This document shows, piece by piece, positions 51,549 through 59,662 of a stretch of 64,000 bases of DNA. Numbering within the stretch: the stretch's first letter is position 1; each line of letters starts with the position of its first letter. The stretch is from Candidatus Hydrogenedentota bacterium (GTDB taxonomy: Bacteria; Hydrogenedentota; Hydrogenedentia; Hydrogenedentales; SLHB01), in contig JADLHJ010000035.1 in NCBI GenBank assembly GCA_020848835.1, positions 62,001 to 126,000 on the forward strand, in the 5' to 3' direction. The notes beneath the pieces were generated by a model, which was not told where the DNA came from, did not search any database, and saw nothing but the letters and a program-made list of their open reading frames with translations. The translations under genes were made by a program, and so were the position numbers.

Positions 51549-53123
51549 ATGCGGCTCGATCTTATCCTGATCGCGCTAATTCCGTTTGCATCCGCATTTT
51601 TCGCGGCGATGCTCCTCTGGCATGTCTGGCGCAAGCGCCAAAAACCTATCGGCAAATCGATCATAGCGCTGTTGAGCGCGTGCGGCATTTGGGCATTTTT
51701 CTACGGCCTTGAACTTACCCTCCCGCAATTTCACCTGAAAGTGATTGCCGCACAATGTCAGTATGCTGGCATCGTATTCGTTGCGCCATCATGGTGTTGC
51801 GCCGCCATTTATTCTGCGGGGCTCGGGCGCCATCTTACACGCCGGCGGTTTGCCGCAATGCTCGTGATTCCGTTGGTCACTCTGGTGGCCGCGGTGACCA
51901 ATCCACTGCACGGAATGTTGTGGCGGGAGATTTCAATTCGCTCCGAAAGGCTTCCGGTCCTGCATTTTCAGTACGGTCCCCTTTTTTGGATCAACAACCA
52001 GTTCGCATGGCTACTATTGTTGTGCGGCACCGTCCTGCTGCTGCGAAACGTATTGGCAGGCCAGGCGCTCTACGTCGGTCAACGCGTGCTCATGGTTCTC
52101 ACGATACTCGCACCTTGGCTGGCGAATGCCGCGTATGTGTTCGATTTCGGGCCTATCTCCGGTCTCGACCTGACCCCCTTTGCCTTCGTCGTTTCGGGAT
52201 TCTTCCTCTACTTTGGCCTCTTCCGCTATCGAATATCGGACGTGGTGCCAATCGCGCGTCAGTATGTACTTGAACATATCGACGATTGCCTGTTCGTGCT
52301 CGACACCGATTCAACTGTCATTGATATCAATCATGCGGGCGAGGCGTTACTTGGTGTTGAATCAGTAAATGTGATCGGCCTCCATGCGCACAAGGTATTC
52401 GCAGGGTTTCCGGCACTTAAACGGCTTAGCCAATGTGCCGATGGCATGACCGCGCGCTTTAGGGTAACGCGCGAAAAGACGGCAACAACACACGTCGCGC
52501 ACATCACATCCTTAAACTCCAACTACGGTCTGCCGCTGTGCCGCATCATCACAAGCTGGAATATTACCACTGACGTCGAACAGGCGGAGTCGTTGCGAGA
52601 AAGCGAGGCGCGCTACAAGGATTTATTCGACGAGTCGCCGATTGCGCTCTGGCAGGAAGATTTTTCCGAAGTGCGCCATTTTCTCGATGATTTAAAAGAC
52701 TCTGGAGTCGATGATTTCGAACGCTATTTCATCGACCATCCTGCAGCCGTCGAAGAATGCGCGCAGCGCGTGAAAATTCTTGACGTTAACCGCTGCGCTC
52801 TCGAGCAGCACGGGGCAAAGAACAAACAAGAACTCGTGGACAAGCTGTCTGACGTGTTCACGAAAGAGTCGTTCGCAGTATTTCAGAAGGAGTTAGTAGC
52901 CCTGGCGGAAGGTCAGACAAACTTCTCCGCGGAAGCCGAACACAAATCCGTTACCGGCGAAGTGTTTTGGGTTTCCGTGCATGTCCGCGTACTACCAGGT
53001 TACGAAGAATCGCTTGGGTGCGTGTTGGTTTCAAACATCAATATTACCAATGAAAAGCGCGCCGAGGCCGAACGGATTCAACTGGAACAGCAAGTCAGAC
53101 ACAGCACATCGAAAACCAACTAA
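51549..53123 (+). CDS. 7TM-PAS-PAS sensor protein without kinase domain (truncated)
   Basis: 524 aa. The first ~225 residues contain seven membrane helices of the HisKA_7TM (histidine kinase N-terminal 7TM) type, with SISIRSERLPVLHFQYGPLF-like extracellular loop and VVSGFFLYFGLFRYRISDVV at the end. PAS 1 is about 235-345 (HIDDCLFVLDTDSTVIDINH) and PAS 2 about 360-490 (SEARYKDLFDESPIALWQED). The reading frame stops at LEQQVRHSTSKTN, exactly where homologues continue into the H-box (HSQKLESLGVLAGG type). Beyond the stop the same frame still reads LLGVLT, a likely remnant. HisKA and HATPase domains are missing and the opposite aldehyde dehydrogenase gene begins 13 bases on. Either a decaying kinase or a kinase-less sensor. 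Confidence 0.8.
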   Translation: MRLDLILIALIPFASAFFAAMLLWHVWRKRQKPIGKSIIALLSACGIWAFFYGLELTLPQFHLKVIAAQCQYAGIVFVAPSWCCAAIYSAGLGRHLTRRRFAAMLVIPLVTLVAAVTNPLHGMLWREISIRSERLPVLHFQYGPLFWINNQFAWLLLLCGTVLLLRNVLAGQALYVGQRVLMVLTILAPWLANAAYVFDFGPISGLDLTPFAFVVSGFFLYFGLFRYRISDVVPIARQYVLEHIDDCLFVLDTDSTVIDINHAGEALLGVESVNVIGLHAHKVFAGFPALKRLSQCADGMTARFRVTREKTATTHVAHITSLNSNYGLPLCRIITSWNITTDVEQAESLRESEARYKDLFDESPIALWQEDFSEVRHFLDDLKDSGVDDFERYFIDHPAAVEECAQRVKILDVNRCALEQHGAKNKQELVDKLSDVFTKESFAVFQKELVALAEGQTNFSAEAEHKSVTGEVFWVSVHVRVLPGYEESLGCVLVSNINITNEKRAEAERIQLEQQVRHSTSKTN

Positions 53124-53136
53124 CTGCTTGGTGTCC

Positions 53137-54528
53137 TTACGGTATCCGCAAATGCATGCTCTTCAGTCGCGTCAATTGCAATAGCCCATATTTCGAAAGG
53201 CTCGCGCCGCGGCCCGTGTCTTTCACGCCAGTCCACGGCAGGCCGGGGTCGCAGTAATCGCAGCGGTTGAGGTAGAAGGTGCCGGTTTCGATTTGCTCAC
53301 CCACCCGGATGGCGCGATCAAGGTCTTTTGTCCAAATGGAAGCGGTGAGACCATAGGCGCTGTCGTTCATGTAACGGATGGCCTCTGCGTCGTTGGCGAC
53401 AGGCGTGATGCCGATCACGGGGCCGAAGCTTTCTTCCTGCATCAGCGAACAAGTCTGCGGGGCGTCTGCGATCACGGCAGGTTGCGCGAACCAGCCTTGC
53501 GTTGGAATGGAAAAATCTTTGCCGGAGACGACGAGTTTGCCGCCTGCCTTGACTGCACTTTCGACCTGTCCCGCTAGAAAAGCGGCGGCGGTTTTCGATG
53601 CCAAGGGGCCGAGCGATGTGGTCTCCGCTTTTGGATCGCCGAGCGCGATGTATTTTTTCGCTTCCGCGATGTACGCCTCGACGAAATCTTTGTAAATGGA
53701 CTTGTCCACGTACACGCGTTCGATTGCGCAGCAGGATTGTCCCGCGTTGTAAAACGCTCCATCGACGCAATTCTCAACCGCGCTCGCGAAGTCTGCATCA
53801 GCGCACACATAAGCGGGATCTTTTCCGCCGAGTTCCAGTCCCATGTTGATAAAGCGATCCGATGCGGCACGGACCATATCGTGCCCGCCACCCGTCGACC
53901 CGGTGAACGAAACGTAGTCCACACCGGGATGTTTTACGAAGGCTTCAGCGACATCGTGTCCGCACACGACGTGCTGCACGAGGTACTCCGGCGCGCCTGC
54001 TTTCTTGAATGCGTCTTCGAATGCCTGCCCGCACAGCGGTGTCTTGCTGGAGTGTTTAAGAATAACTGCGTTGCCCGCGAGTAGGGATGGGACAACAACG
54101 TTCACTGCGATCAACAGCGGATAGTTCCACGCGGCGATATCGAACACGACGCCGAGCGGTTCGTGGCGAATATAGCGTTTGAAGCCGGCGATTTCCGGCA
54201 CGTATTCGTCCGCAAGCGTTTCCTTCGCAATGCCGATCATGTATTCCGCGCGCTCGACGAGACGGTTCACTTCGCCGCGGGCTTGTTTGACGGGCTTACC
54301 CATCTGCCGCGACGTGTTCACCGCGACTTCGTCCGCCATTCCTTTGAAGGCTTCCACGAATCCACGGCACAACGCGATGCGTTGCTCAATCGGTGTAATG
54401 CTCCAGGCCCGATACGCATCGCGCGCACGGCCGACAACGCGATCCACTTCATTCATGGGAAGCAATGGCAAGGTGAGTTCGACCTCTTCGGTGAACGGAT
54501 TGATAACGCGGAGTTCGGCACTGCTCAT
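53137..54528 (-). CDS. NAD(P)-dependent aldehyde dehydrogenase
   Basis: 463 aa. Oxidises an aldehyde to the acid. Cofactor contacts VFDIAAWNYPLL and SFTGSTGGG, catalytic Glu in NMGLELGGKDPAYV and nucleophilic Cys in NAGQSCCAIERVYV, then EESFGPVIGITPV and the C-terminal GVKDTGRGASLSKYGL. The set is complete and the length is in the normal range, somewhat short, like succinate-semialdehyde-type enzymes. AAGGGG precedes the ATG. Single-gene unit: its terminator side abuts the truncated sensor gene, and the 80 bp upstream hold the terminator of the TolC-like gene. Confidence 0.93.
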   Translation of the reverse strand: MSSAELRVINPFTEEVELTLPLLPMNEVDRVVGRARDAYRAWSITPIEQRIALCRGFVEAFKGMADEVAVNTSRQMGKPVKQARGEVNRLVERAEYMIGIAKETLADEYVPEIAGFKRYIRHEPLGVVFDIAAWNYPLLIAVNVVVPSLLAGNAVILKHSSKTPLCGQAFEDAFKKAGAPEYLVQHVVCGHDVAEAFVKHPGVDYVSFTGSTGGGHDMVRAASDRFINMGLELGGKDPAYVCADADFASAVENCVDGAFYNAGQSCCAIERVYVDKSIYKDFVEAYIAEAKKYIALGDPKAETTSLGPLASKTAAAFLAGQVESAVKAGGKLVVSGKDFSIPTQGWFAQPAVIADAPQTCSLMQEESFGPVIGITPVANDAEAIRYMNDSAYGLTASIWTKDLDRAIRVGEQIETGTFYLNRCDYCDPGLPWTGVKDTGRGASLSKYGLLQLTRLKSMHLRIP

Positions 54529-54543
54529 GGACGGATCCCCTTA

Positions 54544-54587
54544 AAAAGACGTTGCGCGATGGACCGCCCAAGGGTCCATCGCGCAAC
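54544..54587 (-). terminator. Rho-independent terminator of the TolC-like gene
   Basis: Perfect 15-bp stem GTTGCGCGATGGACC / GGTCCATCGCGCAAC (54551-54565 with 54573-54587), seven-base loop; on the minus strand GTCTTTTTAAGG follows. Confidence 0.9.
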
Positions 54588-54609
54588 GATTATACAGAGT
54601 TTATGGTGT

Positions 54610-56913
54610 CTATTCGTCTTTTGGCACAGGCGGCACGATGCTGCGCACGAAGCCGATCGGTTTCTCCGGGGCCGGCGCTGCGTATTCGACATTGAGCGCG
54701 GTAAGGATGGTGCCTTCGGCAAGTTTCAGGTCGATCAGCGATTTCTCGTAGTCGATCTTCGCCTGCACTTCCTGCGCGTGAGCGTTCGCAAGGTCTTCCT
54801 GCGTGCGGAGCACTTCGAAGCTGGTGGTGATTCCGAGCTTCAAGCGCTTCTCTTCCGCCGATACGTTCGTTTCCTGCAGCGAACGCGCCTGGCCGCTACT
54901 CTCGACGATGATGCGGTTCGAAGCAGCCTGGCGGATCGCATTGCGAACATTGATCGCAACTTCGCTTTTGGTTTTGTACAGCTTATCCTTGGCCTGGTGC
55001 TTGGTCTGCAAAGCTTTCTGATACTGTCCGCGCGCCTGACGGTTTGTTATTGGAATCTCGCCGTCAATTTGGAATGAGTACGAATTGTCATCGCGATTGC
55101 CAATACCTTCAAACACAACACCAGCGTCTTCACCGCGCGCGCCTTGGAACAGGCTGCCGGATACGTCGAGCTTCGCCTGCATGTTGTTCGCGGCACGGAA
55201 GCGGTCGTGCTCCGCGCTGTCAATTTCGAGTTCGGCGGATCGCATTTCCGGGCGGTTCTCGAACGCGCGCGTCACGCTGGCCTGTTCGTCGAGATCGAGC
55301 TCCGTAGCTTCGGGGATATCTGTCGCGACGAGGCGTTTGTGCGAAAACTCTTCGTTTTCTTTCAGATCGAGCAACAACTTCAAGCGGTCTTCCGCGCTGC
55401 CGACCTGATTGCGCGCAGCGATAACGTCACTCGTGCGCTGCGCCACGCTCGCCTTCGCCTGCACAACTTCAAGGGCGGCGCCAATACCAATCTCAAAACG
55501 GCGCTGGTTTACATCCATCAAATTCTGCGCATTGGCAAGCGACTGTACGCGCACCGCCAACTGCTGCTCCGCGCCGACGAGATCCCAGTACGCCTTCACG
55601 ACATCTGAGACCGTCGTCATCACCTGTGTCATCAACTGATTCTCGGCAATCTCGCGGCTGTTCTTCGCGATCTTAATGCGTGCAAGGTTGGCTTTAGGCC
55701 CACGCCCACGCAAAAGAGGCTGTGTAAGCGATAAGGTAAGGCCACCGCTGAATTCGGATACATTACCGCTGTACGTTGAGGCTTCATCTACAACGGACAG
55801 TTTCACTTGGTATTGCGTGCCCCAGGGGATCTTTCCCTGTAAGGTTGCTTCATAGGTCGAGGAATCTTGCTCGATGATCAATTCCTGCTCGTTGCCGCCA
55901 GACACAAAGTTTCGAATGCTGTTTCCTGCGCTCGATGCTATGGTAAGTGCGCCTGTCAACAGCAATCGACCAAGACCTAGATTGTTATTGTTGTTATCGT
56001 CGTCGTTGCCGCCCAAATTGAAATTGTTGATCGAGCGCAACACGCTTCCGAGAATGTTACTGTTTCCGCCGCCCAATAACCCGCTGCTTCCACCTCCGCC
56101 GAGTCCGCCCGTGAACGAACTGATCTGCGACGAGGCTTTCGACTCCACGTTGCTTTTCTGATACTTGCCCGATAAAACGGGATCGAATTCGCCCTTTGCG
56201 GCCAGAATATCGCCGTCCACTTTCAATGGCTCGTAAGCCGTAACTTTGATGTCCTGATTATTCGTCAGGGCGAGTTGCACGGCCTCCGACAATGACATCG
56301 GTTTTTCTTCTCGCGGGGGCGCGGCCTTCTGCAGTTCTTCGTATAGCTTATCGAGGTTGATCGCATTGAGATCGATAGTGCCTGCGCCAGTCTTCACTTG
56401 GCCCGCGCTAAAGCTGGCGGCGGGAGGAATGACAACTCCGTTGCCGTTTGCGGGCGGTGGCGTCGCGGGCGCTGATGGTTCGGGCGTTGGTTCCGGAGTA
56501 GCAACAGGTTCGGCTGCTGCTTGCACCCATTCGTTCACACTCTTCACACGAGCGGGCGCCGTCATTTCTGGTTCCGGTGACGATTCCTCAGCCTTTACCG
56601 GTTCGGCAATTGCCTTTTTCGCAGGCTTGGTGAGAACCGCTTGCGGAGTGGGATCCGGTTCAGGGGAGAGTTCTGTCTCTGGTGCTTCCACTGCAGGCAT
56701 CAGGGCTTCGGCGGGAATTGCTTCGGATTGCGCACCAGAAGATTCCGCCTCAGGCTCGGGAGAAGCCTCCGTTGCCGCGGCCGTTTTTGTGTTCCCCTGC
56801 TTGGCCCAATCTTTAATCGAGATCTTTCCCGGATCGGCGAAGGCCTGGCCCACAAAAATGAGTAGCGCCATGATCGGGGACATTGTGCGCGCGAGGCGGC
56901 GCATCCGGTGCAT
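54610..56913 (-). CDS. TolC family outer-membrane protein with long N-terminal extension
   Basis: 767 aa, far longer than the usual 430-500 aa. After a signal peptide (SPIMALLIFVGQAFA) comes about 165 residues of Ala/Pro/Glu-rich disordered sequence, then the TolC fold: PMSLSEAVQLALTNNQDIKV, KGEFDPVLSGKYQ, LSLTQPLLRGRGPKANLARI, LVGAEQQLAVRVQSLANAQN, NRPEMRSAELEIDSAEHDRF and RLKLGITTSFEVLRTQEDLA. Gly- and Asn/Asp-rich inserts (GGLGGGGSSGLLGGG, NDDDNNNNN) lie around residues 270-315, probably surface loops. Channel of a type I secretion or efflux system; no pump gene is adjacent. GGGAGGAG lies before the ATG. Confidence 0.88.
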   Translation of the reverse strand: MHRMRRLARTMSPIMALLIFVGQAFADPGKISIKDWAKQGNTKTAAATEASPEPEAESSGAQSEAIPAEALMPAVEAPETELSPEPDPTPQAVLTKPAKKAIAEPVKAEESSPEPEMTAPARVKSVNEWVQAAAEPVATPEPTPEPSAPATPPPANGNGVVIPPAASFSAGQVKTGAGTIDLNAINLDKLYEELQKAAPPREEKPMSLSEAVQLALTNNQDIKVTAYEPLKVDGDILAAKGEFDPVLSGKYQKSNVESKASSQISSFTGGLGGGGSSGLLGGGNSNILGSVLRSINNFNLGGNDDDNNNNNLGLGRLLLTGALTIASSAGNSIRNFVSGGNEQELIIEQDSSTYEATLQGKIPWGTQYQVKLSVVDEASTYSGNVSEFSGGLTLSLTQPLLRGRGPKANLARIKIAKNSREIAENQLMTQVMTTVSDVVKAYWDLVGAEQQLAVRVQSLANAQNLMDVNQRRFEIGIGAALEVVQAKASVAQRTSDVIAARNQVGSAEDRLKLLLDLKENEEFSHKRLVATDIPEATELDLDEQASVTRAFENRPEMRSAELEIDSAEHDRFRAANNMQAKLDVSGSLFQGARGEDAGVVFEGIGNRDDNSYSFQIDGEIPITNRQARGQYQKALQTKHQAKDKLYKTKSEVAINVRNAIRQAASNRIIVESSGQARSLQETNVSAEEKRLKLGITTSFEVLRTQEDLANAHAQEVQAKIDYEKSLIDLKLAEGTILTALNVEYAAPAPEKPIGFVRSIVPPVPKDE

Positions 56914-57067
56914 ACAACTCCTCCCAGCGTTCGGCGCGTTTCCGTGCGTGCCGTGGTCAGCGGCGCGCGCCGTAGCGGGTCAACCAAACCGCAAGTTGCC
57001 GTGCCTCAATGACCCGGCAAATACAATACCTTGTAGTGCTTACCCCAAATTGCGAGGCTTACGCTAG

Positions 57068-57096
57068 AGTCTACGCTACCTATAGTGGCGAGTCAA
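57068..57096 (-). promoter_or_regulatory. Candidate sigma-70-type promoter of the TolC-like gene
   Basis: Minus strand TTGACT (57091-57096), 17-bp spacer, TAGACT (57068-57073), about 155 bases before the TolC-like start. It lies inside the 199-bp gap downstream of the solute-binding gene. Confidence 0.55.
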
Positions 57097-57112
57097 GGGG
57101 AATCCCCGATGA

Positions 57113-58357
57113 CTACCCGCTGGCAACTGCTTGTCGCGCCTCTGCCAACCCGCGCTCCAGCTCGGACTCGATTGCCCCCCAAGCCGGGTGCAACGGCGTG
57201 TTCTTGCCTGCCTGATAGGCTGCGGCAATCTCGGGTAGCTTGGATTCAATTGATAGTAACGATTTGCGGATCGGAACTGAACCCTGCGATGTGGCGGCCT
57301 CCCCCATCACTTCCGGGCCGGTAAGCCAATCGAGGAACTTCGTGATGGCTGCCCCGTCCGCACCCTCGTCGCACACAAACACCACTACTGCGTCGTTTGA
57401 CCTGCGTGCGATGGGGCCGGTTTCGCCAGGGACGGGCACGACACCGTAGTCGAGGCCAGACCTGGCGGCGGCGGGGAGATGGCTGCTGGACGCGACGGTC
57501 ATGCCGAGACCACCGGCGAGCCAGCGCTGGAAAGCTGCGTCTTCTGTTGTTGAGACTTCCAGCACGAAGTCGAAGGCACGTTGGGCTTCGGGGCGACTGA
57601 GGCCGGAGGTGCCATCGAGCAGGACGTTACCGTCGGCGGACCAGAGGGCTTCCATGTACGGGAAGGCGCCCATGCCGCGGGGAGGGCGCGGACCGGGGTT
57701 GGCGTTGTGGGCGTTGACGAAGGCGTTAAGCATGGACCAGTTCTTGGGCGGCGTCGTGCCGACGGAGGTTTTGGTGTAGTAAAGCACGGAGCAGAAGCCG
57801 TCGGCGGGAAGCGCGATAAGGTGGCCGTCGTAGGTGTAGTCGGCGATTACTTCTTCGCGAAAATCGGCGAGCAGCGCCGCGGGAAGGATCGCGTCGAGGG
57901 GGCGAATGCGGCCAGACTCGTAGAGCTTCGCGACGAGGTCGCGTTTGACCATGCCGACATCGGGCAGGTCATCCACCACGAAGGACGCCATCAACTTTTG
58001 AATGGCGACGTTCCATTCCCCGATGTATTGTGCCTCGACCGTGACGCCAGGGATCGCCGCTGCTTGATCGGATACGGCCCGTCCGATCAACGGATGTGCG
58101 TAATACCAAAAGCGCAGCGTCGCCGCGCCGCTTGGCATCGGCGGCAATTCACCCGCGGGGCGCGCTTCGGCGCGTGATGCCGCGAGGACTGCATCTATCC
58201 GCGCGCTGGCTGCGGACAGGGCTGCATGCGGATCGACTGTTTGCGGCGGCGCGCCGCAGCCCGCGAGCAACACAATCGCACACACGGCGATCGCGTTCGC
58301 GAGACGCGTCGAGCCCTTTTGTTCTCGTCGGGTCCCCGGAATGGTGGTGCTGCACAT
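57113..58357 (-). CDS. Extracellular solute-binding lipoprotein (ABC-type, family 1)
   Basis: 414 aa. Lipobox LLAGCGAPP after a hydrophobic signal; the mature protein has a family-1 solute-binding pattern: ATLRFWYYAHPLIGRAVSDQ, VEAQYIGEWNVAIQKLMASF, LPDVGMVKRDLVAKLYESG, GRIRPLDAILPAALLADFRE, YDGHLIALPADGFCSVLYYT, FVNAHNANPGPRPPRGMGAF and FLDWLTGPEVMGEAATSQGS. Such proteins capture sugars for ABC importers; no permease or ATPase gene lies nearby. The start at 58357 has no convincing Shine-Dalgarno. The cargo is unknown. Confidence 0.85.
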   Translation of the reverse strand: MCSTTIPGTRREQKGSTRLANAIAVCAIVLLAGCGAPPQTVDPHAALSAASARIDAVLAASRAEARPAGELPPMPSGAATLRFWYYAHPLIGRAVSDQAAAIPGVTVEAQYIGEWNVAIQKLMASFVVDDLPDVGMVKRDLVAKLYESGRIRPLDAILPAALLADFREEVIADYTYDGHLIALPADGFCSVLYYTKTSVGTTPPKNWSMLNAFVNAHNANPGPRPPRGMGAFPYMEALWSADGNVLLDGTSGLSRPEAQRAFDFVLEVSTTEDAAFQRWLAGGLGMTVASSSHLPAAARSGLDYGVVPVPGETGPIARRSNDAVVVFVCDEGADGAAITKFLDWLTGPEVMGEAATSQGSVPIRKSLLSIESKLPEIAAAYQAGKNTPLHPAWGAIESELERGLAEARQAVASG

Positions 58358-58425
58358 TCCGGGATTCTACAAAAAACGGCTTCACGCACTGGTGGCGCGC
58401 CGCTGTGTAACTCTCACTCTATATG

Positions 58426-58442
58426 CCCAAGGCGTTGCACTC
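58426..58442 (-). repeat. Dispersed repeat family A, copy 2
   Basis: CCCAAGGCGTTGCACTC, the reverse complement of the family core GAGTGCAACGC-nn-TGGG. Confidence 0.55.
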
Positions 58443-58505
58443 GGATGCGTTCACCACGAAGGACGCGAAGAAAATAAATCCTCGCGCTCCAATCCGTCCT
58501 CTGAA

Positions 58506-58520
58506 GTGCAACGCGCTGGG
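58506..58520 (+). repeat. Dispersed repeat family A, copy 3
   Basis: GTGCAACGCGCTGGG, followed by CTATTGATTAGG, which resembles the flank TTAATAGATAAG of copy 4. Confidence 0.6.
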
Positions 58521-58993
58521 CTATTGATTAGGGCAGGATCGCATAACGGTAGCGCTGCGTCTTCGGCGAAGTTGACGCCGCAGGATCGGCATGCACGCGC
58601 CGCGGCGAACTCTCATTCGCCCGGCACCGATCTAAAACGGACGAAAGGTTCCCCGCCCCCTAATCGAGGTGTCTCATGAAGTACCCCCGCGTGCTTCCGT
58701 ATTCATACGCCTCCCAGCACCTCTGTAACACCCCTTGAGGGGCGCAAGGCGAGCCATAACCATGAAACAACGACTTACGACGCATTTCCTCCTCTTGCAC
58801 CCCTTGAATCGTCGAAAAATGACCGCACACCCCCCATTGTTTCGCCAAAAAAAGAAATTGCCCCCCTCGCGCGTTCGGCCCCACGTAGCGCTTCGCTCGC
58901 CGGCCCGAAGCTCCGCTTCGCATCTCCGAACTCAATAGCGCCCCTCTTGCTACTTCATTACCTCGCCTCCTAAATTCTCGTTTCCCAACCAGA

Positions 58994-59008
58994 GTGCAAC
59001 GCATTGGG
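58994..59008 (+). repeat. Dispersed repeat family A, copy 4
   Basis: GTGCAACGCATTGGG, followed by TTAATAGATAAG. Similar flank to copy 3. Confidence 0.6.
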
Positions 59009-59042
59009 TTAATAGATAAGAAACCGTTTCGCCGACACCCGA

Positions 59043-59067
59043 CCGCGTCAACGCTGAACTACGAACC
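59043..59067 (-). repeat. Dispersed repeat family B, copy 1
   Basis: 25-bp element, inverted relative to copy 2. On the plus strand it begins CCGCGTCAACGC and ends AACTACGAACC. Confidence 0.55.
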
Positions 59068-59136
59068 TTGAAACGAGGATTAAAGATACACAGGCCGTGC
59101 GCAACGATTCGTGTCAGGAGCAGATGCGATGAATTT

Positions 59137-59161
59137 GGTTTGTAGTTCCGCGTTCAAGCGG
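59137..59161 (+). repeat. Dispersed repeat family B, copy 2
   Basis: 25-bp element beginning GGTTTGTAGTTCCGCGTT and ending in AAGCGG. With copy 1 it flanks 69 bp as an imperfect inverted repeat. Confidence 0.6.
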
Positions 59162-59424
59162 CGGGTGCGGTTTGACTCGCTCTGTCTGCATTTTTATAAT
59201 CGGTGGTTCGATAGGCGGCGTTTGGCGCGGATTTTTGCGGTGGCGCCCCTCATCTTTCTCTGAATGGCATGAATACCAGCGACGGAAAACGGACAGCCCA
59301 AACTCTATTTATCATCAGGGGGCGGTGTGGGCGCGCGGGTCGTTGGGGGTGCCATCTTTCCAAATGCCGCGAACCACTCTTTGAACTCGCACAGCAGGTC
59401 AGGACTTCGTTTGACGCAAGCCGC

Positions 59425-59528
59425 CCATTTGGAGTGCGGCGGCGGGTAGACGCCGCTTTGCCTGTTTATCGCCAAACTCAGCCAAAGCGGTGTCTACGCT
59501 ACCCGCTCCGCCACCGCACTCCAAATGG
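59425..59528. repeat. 104-bp palindromic element
   Basis: Outer arms CCATTTGGAGTGCGG (59425-59439) and its exact complement (59514-59528) are 15 bp perfect; inside them the arms continue as an imperfect inverted repeat (GGCGG..GGGTAG..AC-CCGCTTTG on the left against its complement on the right), with a loop around 59461-59484. No transposase or target duplication is seen. It resembles a large intergenic REP/MITE-like hairpin. Confidence 0.8.
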
Positions 59529-59597
59529 CGCACGGTTTGCTCAGCGTTTTTTTGTTATGGACAGGGGCCGAATTTGCTTAGGCATTGCAGCCCCAGA

Positions 59598-59619
59598 CGC
59601 CCGGCGCGGAGACCGGGCG
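59598..59619. repeat. Small hairpin before guaB
   Basis: CGCCCGG-cgcggaga-CCGGGCG, perfect 7-bp stem, 44 bases before the guaB start. No T run; it could be a leader structure or another repeat remnant. Confidence 0.4.
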
Positions 59620-59662
59620 CTACGAACTAACCTTGTAACCAATCTGCCAGGGAAGGGATGCC

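Larger units (their letters stand above)
58358..59662. other. Repeat island without a convincing gene, 1.3 kb
   Basis: Several open frames exist (the longest about 136 codons), but none has conserved domains, a ribosome binding site or normal composition, and the longer ones read through inverted repeats. The stretch holds three copies of repeat family A, two copies of family B in inverted orientation, a 104-bp palindromic element and a small hairpin, each listed separately. It probably also contains the guaB promoter. Confidence 0.6.

Noticed and set aside
58660-59004. 114-codon minus-strand frame in the repeat island
   Set aside because: No domain, atypical composition and it runs through the dispersed repeats; treated as non-coding.
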